Of a DNA stretch of 64,000 bases, positions 24,508-33,019 are shown piece after piece. Position numbers and translations under genes: made by a program. Each line of letters begins with the position of its first letter. Position 1 is the stretch's first letter. The DNA lies in assembly GCA_003170295.1 (NCBI GenBank), contig PNAJ01000103.1:1-64000 (forward strand). Direction: 5' to 3'. The stretch is from Bryobacterales bacterium. Its GTDB lineage: Bacteria; Acidobacteriota; Terriglobia; Bryobacterales; Bryobacteraceae. The notes under the pieces are model-generated. The model was given only the letters and a program-made list of their open reading frames with translations. It made no database searches and was not told the origin of the DNA.

Positions 24508-26967
24508 ATGGGCAAGGATTTACTCCACGCGGTTCGCGGTTTGTGGCAGAGCCCGGTGTTCGCGCTGACCGCGATTTTGACGATCGCGCTGGGAATCGGG
24601 GCGAGCACGGTGATTTTCAGCGTTACCAACGCGGTGCTGCTGCGGCCGCTTCCTTATAAGGATCCGGAGCGGCTGGTGTTGCCATGGGTGGAGATGCGCA
24701 CGCGCCACATTTTGGACGGCACGTTCTCGGTCGAAGGCTTTATGGATCTGCGGTCGAGCGCTCCGATGTTCGAGGATCTTGCGACCTTGTTTACTTTCCG
24801 TGGAGCGAATCGGGCGGAGGATGGGACGCTCGAGCAGATTAGTTTCGGGTTGGTGACGCCGAACTTTTTCCGCATGCTGGGCGCGCATGTGAGATTGGGG
24901 CGCGATTTCATCGAGGCGGATGGTCTTCCTCAGCCTCCGGCCGATCCTGCGGCACCCGGAGGGCAGGCTCCTCCAAGAATTCCTGCGATCTCAATCCTAA
25001 GCTACGAGTATTGGCAGAGGCGGTATGGGAGCGATCCGAATGTCGTCGGGCGCACGATTAACGGTGCGCTGATTGTGGGCATTCTTGAGCCGAATTTCGA
25101 GTTATTGTTTCCGCCCAGCGCGAATATCGAGCGCAGGCCTGAAATCTGGACAGCGCTGCGGCTGGCTTACGATCCCAGCCAGAGGCACAGCATCGGCTTC
25201 CATCTGGTGGGGCGGCTGAAGCCCGGAGCTTCGATCGAACAGGCGCAATCGCAGGCGGAGAGGTTTGCCGCCGAGGAGCGCAGAATCGACCTCATTGAAC
25301 GAACCGGGGACTATCACGTTCGTCTGGAGCCAATGCACAAGGACCTGGTGGCGGAGGTGAGGCCGACGATTTTGGCGCTGATGGGTGCGGTGATTTTTCT
25401 GCTGCTGATCGCGTGCGCGAATGTGGCGAATCTACTGATGGTGCGGGCGTCGCTACGGGAGCGCGAACTATCCGTTCGAACGGCGCTGGGAGCGAGCCGG
25501 TGGCGGGTAATGAGACAGATCCTGGTGGAAAGTGTTCTGATTGCGGGGTGCGGGACTGTCGCCGGGCTCGGGCTGGCGCGGCTGGGGATTCATCAATTAA
25601 TCGTGATGGGTCCGACGAATTTGCCGCGGCTAGGATCGATCGCGATCGATCCAGTCGTGCTGGCGTTTTCGGCGGCGGCGGGGCTGGGGGCGGCGGTGAT
25701 TTTCGGAGTTATACCGGCGCTGCGCGCGTCGCGTCCCGATGTGATGCAGGTATTGCGCGGAAGCGGTCGCACGGCGAGCCTCGGCGGGGGACACATGTTG
25801 CGCAACGCAGCTGTCGTGATCGAGGTGGCGCTGTCGTTCGTCCTGCTGATCGGATCGGGGCTGATGTTCCGCAGTTTCGTTGCGCTGCAGCATATCGACC
25901 CGGGGTACGATTCGCGTGGGGTACTGACGTTCCTGCTCGCGGGCGGACGAGGGAACACGCCGGCGGAGCGCGCTGCCTTTGCGCACGATCTGCAAAGCCG
26001 TTTGGCGGCAATGCCGGGAGTACAGGCGGTAAGCGCAGCACTGCCGTTTCCGTTAGACGGGCGATTCAATCCTCTGCGCTGGGGCAAGGAAGAGGCGCAG
26101 GCCGATCCATCGAAGTTCCAGGCGGCGGATTGCGAGATCGTGCTGCCAGGTTACTTCGAGACGATGAAAACGCGGCTGATCGAGGGTCGGACCTTTACGG
26201 ATGCGGATAACGATCCGAAGCGCAATGTGTTGGTGATCGACGAGCTGCTGGCGAAAAAGGCGTTTCCGCATGAATCGGCAATTGGGAAACGGCTGTTGAT
26301 CCGGCTGCGGACGCCGGAAGCGGAGTTTGTCGAGGTGATCGGCGTGGTGGCGCACCAGCGGGCGATGTCGCTGGCGCAGGAGGGTCGCGAGCAATATTAT
26401 TTGACAGACGGGTTTGCGAGTCACGGGCGGTCGGATCGATGGGCGGTCCGAACGGGCGGGGATTCTGGGCACTTCGCAGCGGCGGTGAAGGCGGAGTTGG
26501 CCAAGGTTGATCCGCATTTGGCAATGTTCGAAGTGCAGCCGATGGATGTGCTGGTTGAAAAAGCTCAGGCGGGGACGCGATTTTCGCTGATGCTGATCGG
26601 CGTATTCGCGGCAATCGCGGTGCTGCTGGCGGGGGTCGGACTTTATGGCGTGCTCTCGACGGTGGTGCGGCAACGGACATCGGAGATCGGGGTTCGGATG
26701 GCGCTGGGGGCCGCGCCGGGTCGCATTTTCGGACTCGTGATCGGCCATGGGCTGCGGTTGAGCGCGGCGGGAATCGGGATAGGAATTCTCTCGGCGCTGG
26801 CGCTGACGCGCGTCATGTCAACGATGCTGGTGGGCGTGACCGCGTCTGATCCGGTCACATATGCGGCGATGGCGGTGCTGTTTTTCGCGATCGCGGCGAT
26901 CGCCTGCTGGGTGCCGGGACGGCGAGCGGCGGGGCTCGATCCGATCGTGGCGCTTAGGGACGAATAA
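24508..26967 (+). CDS. ADOP-family ABC transporter permease
   Basis: 819 residues, the layout of the acidobacterial duplicated orphan permease family: a MacB_PCD periplasmic domain with its leading helix (FALTAILTIALGIGASTVIFSVTNAVLLRPLPY), an FtsX block at about 290-410 (LLLIACANVANLLMVRASLRERELSVRTALGASRWRVMRQ), and a second copy of both (FtsX again at ~690-805, RQRTSEIGVRMALGAAPGRI). No ATPase gene is adjacent, which is normal for this family. Likely role: export or mechanical work in the envelope; substrate unknown. Confidence 0.95.
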   Translation: MGKDLLHAVRGLWQSPVFALTAILTIALGIGASTVIFSVTNAVLLRPLPYKDPERLVLPWVEMRTRHILDGTFSVEGFMDLRSSAPMFEDLATLFTFRGANRAEDGTLEQISFGLVTPNFFRMLGAHVRLGRDFIEADGLPQPPADPAAPGGQAPPRIPAISILSYEYWQRRYGSDPNVVGRTINGALIVGILEPNFELLFPPSANIERRPEIWTALRLAYDPSQRHSIGFHLVGRLKPGASIEQAQSQAERFAAEERRIDLIERTGDYHVRLEPMHKDLVAEVRPTILALMGAVIFLLLIACANVANLLMVRASLRERELSVRTALGASRWRVMRQILVESVLIAGCGTVAGLGLARLGIHQLIVMGPTNLPRLGSIAIDPVVLAFSAAAGLGAAVIFGVIPALRASRPDVMQVLRGSGRTASLGGGHMLRNAAVVIEVALSFVLLIGSGLMFRSFVALQHIDPGYDSRGVLTFLLAGGRGNTPAERAAFAHDLQSRLAAMPGVQAVSAALPFPLDGRFNPLRWGKEEAQADPSKFQAADCEIVLPGYFETMKTRLIEGRTFTDADNDPKRNVLVIDELLAKKAFPHESAIGKRLLIRLRTPEAEFVEVIGVVAHQRAMSLAQEGREQYYLTDGFASHGRSDRWAVRTGGDSGHFAAAVKAELAKVDPHLAMFEVQPMDVLVEKAQAGTRFSLMLIGVFAAIAVLLAGVGLYGVLSTVVRQRTSEIGVRMALGAAPGRIFGLVIGHGLRLSAAGIGIGILSALALTRVMSTMLVGVTASDPVTYAAMAVLFFAIAAIACWVPGRRAAGLDPIVALRDE

Positions 26968-26969
26968 TC

Positions 26970-27022
26970 CCTACAATAGGGCATGCTTCATATACCGAAC
27001 ATCCTTCATATACCAATCTTGC
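26970..27022 (+). repeat. Direct repeat at the ALDH start
   Basis: ATGCTTCATATACC and ATCCTTCATATACC recur 18 bases apart over the presumed ATG (26983) and the first codons, giving the odd N-terminus MLHIPNILHIPIL. A small CCCTA-CAA-TAGGG hairpin precedes it. The element may be an operator or a recent duplication. Confidence 0.55.
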
Positions 27023-28407
27023 GCAAGGGCGTTCCGTATCGTAGCCTCGATGTCGTAAAGACTCCGCATCATCGAACGAAGGAGACGTTCGTCGAGCTTA
27101 GTCAGGCGAATGTTGGATTGATCCGGCGGGATCTTCTCGATCAGAAGACGCCGCGCGCGGCGCTGGCGAAATATTCGACCGCGGAGTTGATCGACATTAG
27201 CAAGCGCGCGGCGGAGATTTTTTTCAATGACACGCTGCCGGTGGGCGATGCGTCGCAGTCGCCGGACGAGTATGTCGCTCAGCTTTCGGCAACCACGGGC
27301 ATGCCGTACACGCTGGTCCGCCGCAATATGAAAAAAATCCACGCAGCGCTGGCGGAGATGGAGCAGGTGATCGCGGGGCTGACGCGGAAAATTCCTTACG
27401 ACGTGCTCGACCGGGGCTTCGGCGCGGGCTTGAGTTTTTTTCCGCGGACGGAATCGCTGGGGATCGTGCTGCCGAGCAATTCTCCCGGTGTGCATTCACT
27501 GTGGACGCCGGCGTTCGCGCTGAAGATTCCGCTAGTGCTGAAGCCCGGTAGCGCGGAGCCGTGGACGCCGTATCGATTGATTCAAGCCCTGATCCGCGCG
27601 GGCGCGCCTCCGGCGGCGTTCAGCTACTATCCGGCCGATCACGCGGGCGGCGCGGAGATTCTGCGCCAATGCGGTCGCGGGATGGTATTCGGCGATGTCG
27701 GGTCGACGAAGATTTGGGCGAACGATCCTCGCGTCGAGGTGCATGGGCCGGGATTCAGCAAGGTCGTGATCGGCGAGGATTGCGCGGATGAGTGGGAAAA
27801 ATATCTGGACGTGATGGTGACGTCGATCGCCGCGAATTCCGGACGGTCGTGCGTGAATGCGTCGGGGGTGTGGACGCCCCGGCATGCGGGCAAGATCGCA
27901 GAGGCTCTGGCGGAGAGGCTTGCCAAAATTGTCCCGCGCGCGGCGGAAGATCCGGAGGCGGAGCTTTCTCCGTTCGCCGATGGCGGAGTGGCGTCGCGGA
28001 TTTCGAAGATGATCGATGGGGATTTATATACGCCGGGCGCGCGCGACGTGTCCGCGCGTTATCGTCCTGGAAACGAGCGATGCGTGGTGCGGGACGGGTC
28101 CACTTATTTGTTGCCGACGATTGTCGAGTGCCAGGTGGATCATCCGCTGGCGAATCGCGAATATTTGTTCCCGTTCGCGAGCGTTGTGGAGATTCCTCAG
28201 GCTCAGTTGCCAGAGGCTTTGGGGCAATCGCTGGTGGTGACGGCTCTGACGAATGATGCTGGGTTCCGCCAAAGGCTACTGAGTTCGAACCTGGTCGGGA
28301 GATTGAATTTCGGGGCTATTCCAACGGGGCAGATTTCCTGGGATCAGCCGCATGAGGGGAATTTGTTCGATCACTTGTATGCCCGGCGGGCGTTCCAGGC
28401 GGCTTGA
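26983..28407 (+). CDS. Atypical aldehyde dehydrogenase-superfamily protein
   Basis: 474 residues with the ALDH fold: LGIVLPSNSPGVHSLWTPAFALKIPLVLKPGSAEPWTP (cofactor region), VFGDVGSTKIW, and the catalytic Cys in ANSGRSCVNASG. Where ordinary ALDHs have the general-base Glu (ELGGK), this protein reads VHGPGFSKVVIGE, so the usual hydrolytic base seems missing. That is more like acylating dehydrogenases or acyl-CoA reductases. The substrate is unknown. It follows the permease by 15 bases and overlaps the next gene by one base. Confidence 0.85.
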   Translation: MLHIPNILHIPILRKGVPYRSLDVVKTPHHRTKETFVELSQANVGLIRRDLLDQKTPRAALAKYSTAELIDISKRAAEIFFNDTLPVGDASQSPDEYVAQLSATTGMPYTLVRRNMKKIHAALAEMEQVIAGLTRKIPYDVLDRGFGAGLSFFPRTESLGIVLPSNSPGVHSLWTPAFALKIPLVLKPGSAEPWTPYRLIQALIRAGAPPAAFSYYPADHAGGAEILRQCGRGMVFGDVGSTKIWANDPRVEVHGPGFSKVVIGEDCADEWEKYLDVMVTSIAANSGRSCVNASGVWTPRHAGKIAEALAERLAKIVPRAAEDPEAELSPFADGGVASRISKMIDGDLYTPGARDVSARYRPGNERCVVRDGSTYLLPTIVECQVDHPLANREYLFPFASVVEIPQAQLPEALGQSLVVTALTNDAGFRQRLLSSNLVGRLNFGAIPTGQISWDQPHEGNLFDHLYARRAFQAA

Positions 28408-28946
28408 TGGAGACGCTCGAGATGGAGGGACGGCCGGCGATAAATCTAGCGTGGAGGCAGAAAATGGCTGCCTTCTGGTCGATCTTGTGGCCAAGCGCGA
28501 CGGCATCGCTTTTAGTGATGTTGGCTATCACCGCAGCTTTTCCCCTTGATCGATTGGATCTTGAGGCGCCCAGGTTCAGGTTTGCCAGCAGTATCCTGTC
28601 TGTCTTCTGTCAAGTTTTTTTCGTGTCACGGCTCGTGCGAAAAAAATACAGCACCTTTCGCGTCGGAGTGTTACGCGATGGGATTTTATCGAGCCCGGCG
28701 CTCTCAAGGAGCGAGAAGGTCCAAGTCGCACTGAGAATAATCTGGCCTCAGGCCGCAGTCATTGCGCTTGAGATCCTGGTTCAGGTCTGGCTTAGTGGCG
28801 GTCCCCATCGGAGCGCGGTTCGGTTGGTCTCGCCGATCTGCTACTTGGCTCGTTTTTTTGTCGTTGGACCATACGCGCTATCGTTCGCACTAAGAGCGGG
28901 CTATCGAGGATTTCGCCTGGAAACCTACGGGCAAAGAGACATCTGA
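28407..28946 (+). CDS. Hypothetical membrane protein
   Basis: 179 residues from ATG 28407, which shares its A with the stop of the ALDH gene. About four hydrophobic segments are visible (ILWPSATASLLVMLAITAAF, FASSILSVFCQVFFV, IIWPQAAVIALEILVQVWL, ISYLARFF-like near 150), with basic loops between. No family is recognised. The stop/start overlap argues for co-translation with the ALDH-like gene. Confidence 0.7.
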   Translation: METLEMEGRPAINLAWRQKMAAFWSILWPSATASLLVMLAITAAFPLDRLDLEAPRFRFASSILSVFCQVFFVSRLVRKKYSTFRVGVLRDGILSSPALSRSEKVQVALRIIWPQAAVIALEILVQVWLSGGPHRSAVRLVSPICYLARFFVVGPYALSFALRAGYRGFRLETYGQRDI

Positions 28947-28992
28947 ATGTCCTCAGTCCTTCGCTGCTTCGTCTTGACCGATCGCCATTTGG

Positions 28993-29217
28993 TCATGCCA
29001 CGGAGAAGACTTTTGTGAACAACTCGGGGATCTCCTCACCGTGGTCGATGCAGTCGGCGGCGACACGCAATGCGAGGGCACGAACGGCGGCAATAGCCGA
29101 ATCGCGAGTCTTGCCGTATGCCATCACTCCCGGCATGGCCTCGATGTCGGCCCACCAACGGCCGTCTTCTTCACGGCCAAGGACGATTGGGATGGACTCT
29201 ACTGTAATCGTCTCCAT
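28993..29217 (-). CDS. HicB-like antitoxin-type protein (solitary)
   Basis: 74 residues from METITVESIPIVLGREEDGRWWADIEAMPGVMAYGKTRDSAIAAVRALALRV. This is the HicB partial RNase-H-like fold (EDGRWWADIEAMPG is the hallmark). HicB normally neutralises the small toxin HicA; no HicA ORF is found on either side, and no C-terminal DNA-binding helix is present. The track's 112-residue form would extend into a dispersed repeat and is rejected. Confidence 0.85.
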   Translation of the reverse strand: METITVESIPIVLGREEDGRWWADIEAMPGVMAYGKTRDSAIAAVRALALRVAADCIDHGEEIPELFTKVFSVA

Positions 29218-29240
29218 CGACCAACAGTTTACTCCGCCCA

Positions 29241-29289
29241 GAGAGCCGCCGCGAAAGGCGGCTGCAGCCAGGATTGGCCGCCCTACAAG
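29241..29289 (+). repeat. 50-bp palindromic repeat, copy A
   Basis: GAGAGCCGCCGCGAAAGGCGGCTGCAGCCAGGATTGGCCGCCCTACAAG-type unit: one hairpin (GCCGCC/GGCGGC), then GGC...GCC arms, ending CTACAAG. It is directly followed by CGACTGAAGTCG and AGCTGAAGCT mini-palindromes. Related copies lie at 42523-42572 (inverted) and 48632-48681. Confidence 0.85.
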
Positions 29290-29337
29290 ACCTCGACTGA
29301 AGTCGACGCTGCAAGCTGAAGCTCGCGCCACCCTGGC

Positions 29338-30999
29338 CTACTCCGCCGCGAGCTTGATTAATTGCTCGGCGTGCTTCAGCGCTTCCGCCGTAACTCTCTC
29401 GCCGGAGAGCATTCGACCGATTTCTTTTGTTCGCTGCGCGGGCGTCAGCTCGACGATCGAGGCCAGGGTGCGGCCTCGCTCTTCGTGCTTTTCGACGTAA
29501 TAGTGATAGTCGGCGAAACCGGCGATTTGCGGCAGGTGCGTCACGCAGAGGACCTGGCTGGAGGTCGACAGTTTTTTCAAACGACGGCCGACGGCTTCGG
29601 CGGCGCTGCCTCCTACTCCCGCGTCGACTTCGTCGAACACCAATGTGCGAGGCGCTCCTTTCGCTGGTCGCGAGGTGCAGGTTTTCAATGCTAACGCCAC
29701 CCTCGATAGTTCCCCGCCTGAGGCGATTCGGTCGAGTGGTTTTGGTTCCTCGCCCGCGTTCGCGGACATCAGGAATTCGACGGAATCGGCGCCGTGTTCG
29801 GACCAGGGCGCGGGGGCGACTCGGATTTCGACGCGGGTGCGCTCCATCGCGAGCGACGCCAGCTCGGTTTCCACGGCTTTAGACAAACGCTTCGCTGCGG
29901 CGGTTCTTGTCGCGGTCAATTTTTTCGCGGCGGCTTCATACGACGCGGCCAATTCCGCGACTTCTTTGCGCAATGTTGCCCGACGATCGCTCGATGTTTC
30001 GACCGCGTTCAATTCGCGGCGGACGTCTTCTAAAAACGCGAGTACTTCGTCGATGGTCGTTCCATATTTGCGCTTCAGTTTTTCTAGCGCGGCCATGCGG
30101 GCTTCGACTTCATCGAGGCGCGCTGGATCGGCTTCGAGCTTCCCGAGATAGTGACGCAACGCGTCGGCGGCTTCTTCCACGGCAAAGACGGCGGGCTTCA
30201 ACGTCGCGGCGATGATGGCGACTCCTTCATCGATACGGGCAAGCTCATCAAGACGTTTCAGGACGACTTGAAGTCGCGCGGTGGCACTCTCTTCGGCGTC
30301 GTACAGAGCCGCATATGCCGCGCTCGCCGACTCTTCTATCTTCACAACATTGCGCAGCACGCGACGTTCGTTTTCTAACTCAGCGTCCTCGCCCGCGCGC
30401 GGCGACACTGTCTCGATTTCGTTGCGCTGAAAGCTCCAGAGATCGGCTAGGCGGAGTTTTTCCTGCGCGGTGCGGTCCAGGTCTGCGAGCTCGGCAGTCG
30501 CGCGGCGCCAACGGTCATACAACGATGCAATCGCATCATCCGATCCGGCGAAGGAATCGAGCATCTCGCGCTGGGCGTCGGATTTGAAAAGCTGCTGCTG
30601 GTCGTGCTGGCCGTGGATATCGCCCAGGTGCGGCGCGAGATCGCGCAGCAAGGCGCCAGTGACGGGACGGTTCGCGACGAACGCTCGCGATTTGCCGTTG
30701 GCTAGAATTTCTCGCTCGATAAGAACCTCGTTCTCCTCGATCTCGATGCCTGCGCCGTCGAGCAATCGCACGAGCGCCGGACTGGAGGACACTTCGAAGA
30801 TGCCGGAAACGCGCGCGCGGTCGGCTCCGGCGCGAATCATGTCCGCCGACGCGCGGCTGCCGAAGAGCAAGCCCAGCGCATCGACGACAATCGACTTGCC
30901 GCTGCCGGTTTCTCCGGTGAGCAGATTCAGGCCGCGGTGGAATCGGACGCGGACGCGCTCAATCACAGCGTAGTTTTCGACGGCAAGCTCGGCGATCAC
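29338..30999 (-). CDS. recN: DNA repair ATPase RecN
   Basis: 553 residues, the usual RecN length. Walker A is LLTGETGSGKSIVVDALGLLFG near residue 30; a long coiled coil fills the middle; the ABC signature is IASGGELSRVALALK and Walker B is TLVFDEVDAGVGG near the C-terminus, followed by VLCVTHLPQIAGFADYHY. RecN is an SMC-like ATPase acting in double-strand-break repair by recombination. It is divergent from the Tol-Pal operon with ~115 bases between. Confidence 0.97.
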   Translation of the reverse strand: MIAELAVENYAVIERVRVRFHRGLNLLTGETGSGKSIVVDALGLLFGSRASADMIRAGADRARVSGIFEVSSSPALVRLLDGAGIEIEENEVLIEREILANGKSRAFVANRPVTGALLRDLAPHLGDIHGQHDQQQLFKSDAQREMLDSFAGSDDAIASLYDRWRRATAELADLDRTAQEKLRLADLWSFQRNEIETVSPRAGEDAELENERRVLRNVVKIEESASAAYAALYDAEESATARLQVVLKRLDELARIDEGVAIIAATLKPAVFAVEEAADALRHYLGKLEADPARLDEVEARMAALEKLKRKYGTTIDEVLAFLEDVRRELNAVETSSDRRATLRKEVAELAASYEAAAKKLTATRTAAAKRLSKAVETELASLAMERTRVEIRVAPAPWSEHGADSVEFLMSANAGEEPKPLDRIASGGELSRVALALKTCTSRPAKGAPRTLVFDEVDAGVGGSAAEAVGRRLKKLSTSSQVLCVTHLPQIAGFADYHYYVEKHEERGRTLASIVELTPAQRTKEIGRMLSGERVTAEALKHAEQLIKLAAE

Positions 31000-31033
31000 G
31001 CGAGGGGCACTCGATCAGATTATAGCCAAGGAA

Positions 31034-31051
31034 CACAGACTGAAGTCTGTG
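31034..31051. repeat. Hairpin CACAGACT-GA-AGTCTGTG
   Basis: Perfect 8-bp stem with a 2-base loop in the recN/tolQ divergent gap. It is of the xxACTGAAGTxx kind also seen next to repeat copy A. No T-run follows, so it is more likely a dispersed palindrome than a terminator. Confidence 0.65.
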
Positions 31052-31115
31052 CCACCTGCCAAAACATTTCTTTTCTCTTCTGTTTGATAGCCCTTTTCCT
31101 CTACAATGAAATTGG

Positions 31116-31793
31116 GTGCAAACTCTCTTTCTGGAAGTCAACTTCTGGGAGCTGGTGAAGAACTCCGGGACAGTGACCTTGGCGGTGCTGGGAACCCTGG
31201 TGATTTTTTCGCTTTCTTCCTGGACCATTATTTTCTCGAAGTGGAGCGCGTTCCGGCGGGCGGGCAACGCGAATCTGCGATTCCTGCGCGCGTTCCGCAA
31301 GTCGACGCGCCTGGATGCGGTGGCCGCGGCCTCGGAACAATTTCGCGCCGCGCCGCTGGTGGTGGTTTTCGATTTCGGATACAGCGAGGTGTGCCGGCAA
31401 ATGGCGGCTCGAGGGTCGATCAACAACAAATCCGCCTTGGAGCGCACGCTGCAAATCGGGATGAGCGAAGAGGTCAGCCGCCTGGAGCAGAACATGAACT
31501 GGCTGGCGACCACTGCGACAGTTTCTCCATTTATCGGCCTGTTCGGCACGGTGGTGGGCATTATCGACGCATTTCAACAATTGGCGCTATCGGGCTCGAC
31601 CAGCATGCGGACGGTGGCGCCGGGCATCGCGGCCGCGCTGATCACGACGGGCGTGGGCCTGTTCGCGGCGATTCCAGCGGCGGTGTTTTACAACTTCTTC
31701 GGAAACGCGGTGAAGGAGATGGGCGCGCGGATGGAAGATTTTGCGCTCGAATTTCTGAACATGACGGAAAGGAATTTCGAGGAACCGAAATAA
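31116..31793 (+). CDS. tolQ: TolQ/ExbB proton channel subunit
   Basis: 225 residues, GTG start. Three membrane segments: one near residue 20-40 (SGTVTLAVLGTLVIFSLSSWTIIF) and two in the conserved MotA/TolQ/ExbB domain (WLATTATVSPFIGLFGTVVGIIDAF and APGIAAALITTGVGLFAAIPAAVFYNFF). It forms the proton channel of the Tol-Pal motor with TolR. It is first in a six-gene Tol-Pal run, which decides tolQ over exbB. Confidence 0.95.
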   Translation: MQTLFLEVNFWELVKNSGTVTLAVLGTLVIFSLSSWTIIFSKWSAFRRAGNANLRFLRAFRKSTRLDAVAAASEQFRAAPLVVVFDFGYSEVCRQMAARGSINNKSALERTLQIGMSEEVSRLEQNMNWLATTATVSPFIGLFGTVVGIIDAFQQLALSGSTSMRTVAPGIAAALITTGVGLFAAIPAAVFYNFFGNAVKEMGARMEDFALEFLNMTERNFEEPK

Positions 31794-31802
31794 TATAGGT
31801 AT

Positions 31803-32252
31803 ATGGCATTCTCCACGGGTGGATCGAGTGGCGGATTTCGAGGACGGCGCCGCGTTGGCGGGTCGAACGGAGTGCTCTCCGAAATGAACGTCGTTCCGCT
31901 GGTGGACGTGGTGCTGGTGCTGCTGATCATCTTTATGCTGACCGCGCACGTGATGGATTACGGCCTGGAAGTGGACGTGCCGAAGGTCATAATCACCAAG
32001 GAAAACAACGACGTGCTTCCGGTGGTGACCATTACGCGCGACCAGACTCTGCACCTGAACGAGAAAAAGGTAAACATTCACGAGCTGCCGGCGCGGCTGG
32101 AGCAGCAGTTCAAGGGACAGAAGATCGTATACGTGGCTGCCGACGCGTCGATCCGCTGGGAACTGCTGGCGCAGGTGATGGCGGAACTATCGTCGGCGCA
32201 GCTCCAAATGCGCATGGTGACTAAGCCCCTAGAAGGGGGCAGAGGGCAATGA
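31803..32252 (+). CDS. tolR: TolR/ExbD motor subunit
   Basis: 149 residues. After a Gly-rich start, the single helix has the proton-carrying Asp: EMNVVPLVDVVLVLLIIFMLTAHVM; a periplasmic domain follows (VTITRDQTLHLNEKKVNIHEL, then VYVAADASIRWELLAQVMAEL). It starts 9 bases after tolQ and overlaps the TolA/TonB gene by ATGA. Confidence 0.95.
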   Translation: MAFSTGGSSGGFRGRRRVGGSNGVLSEMNVVPLVDVVLVLLIIFMLTAHVMDYGLEVDVPKVIITKENNDVLPVVTITRDQTLHLNEKKVNIHELPARLEQQFKGQKIVYVAADASIRWELLAQVMAELSSAQLQMRMVTKPLEGGRGQ

Positions 32253-33019
32253 CCGCCGGTGTCCTTCTCCGTCCCGACCCGAAGGGGCTGCCGTTTGCTT
32301 TTGCGATCCTGCTGCATGGGTCGCTCATCGGGGCGTTTGTGGTTTTAAATTGGATCAATGCGAACGGGCCGAAGTTTGGCGATCCGAACGCGGGGGGCGC
32401 GAGCGTGGGCGTCGAAGCGGTGGATAAGATTCCGCTGCCGCAATCGGGGCGGCAGAATCCACTGGCTAGCCAGTCGGAATCGGAAGCGCCGCAGGAGCGT
32501 TCGAAGCCGCTCGATCAAGAGAAAAAAGAAGTCGTGCCTCCCGATGCGATCAAGTTGAATCTCAAGAAGGAGAAAAAGACTCCGGCGAAGGTAGCGGCCG
32601 CGAAGCAGCGGTTTCGGCCTATTGAGGAGCTCGAAAAGAATCAGTTATACAGCAAGACGCCGCAGACCATGTCGAGCACTCTGTTCAGCCAGATGCCTGG
32701 ATCCGGACGCGTGGGGACGGGCGCGAACACGACGCTCGGGACCCAGTTCGCCGGGTACGCGCAGCAAATCCAAGAACTGATCGCGAGGAATTGGCGCACC
32801 GGCGACGTGACGGCGCAGGCGGCGCCGCCGGTGATCGCGACGTTCGATTTGATGAAGGACGGGAGCATTCGCAATCTGGCGATCCTCCAAGGAAGCGGCA
32901 TTGGATCGCTGGACTTTTCAGTGCGGAGAGCAATTGAGGGCGTGACGTTTCCGCCCATTCCTCCAGGTTTCGATCGCAGCTATGCGAAGTGCGAGTTTAC
33001 ATTTGAGCTGAAAAAATGA
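32249..33019 (+). CDS. TolA/TonB-like energy-transducing protein
   Basis: 256 residues. One N-terminal helix (LPFAFAILLHGSLIGAFVVLNWI), a charged Lys/Glu-rich periplasm-spanning middle (KPLDQEKKEVVPPDAIKLNLKKEKK) and a C-terminal TonB-like domain from ~165 (PPVIATFDLMKDGSIRNLAILQGSGIGSLDFSVRRAI). In this operon it should do the work of TolA, although the C-terminus scores by eye as TonB_C. It overlaps tolR and tolB by ATGA at both ends. Confidence 0.92.
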   Translation: MTAGVLLRPDPKGLPFAFAILLHGSLIGAFVVLNWINANGPKFGDPNAGGASVGVEAVDKIPLPQSGRQNPLASQSESEAPQERSKPLDQEKKEVVPPDAIKLNLKKEKKTPAKVAAAKQRFRPIEELEKNQLYSKTPQTMSSTLFSQMPGSGRVGTGANTTLGTQFAGYAQQIQELIARNWRTGDVTAQAAPPVIATFDLMKDGSIRNLAILQGSGIGSLDFSVRRAIEGVTFPPIPPGFDRSYAKCEFTFELKK

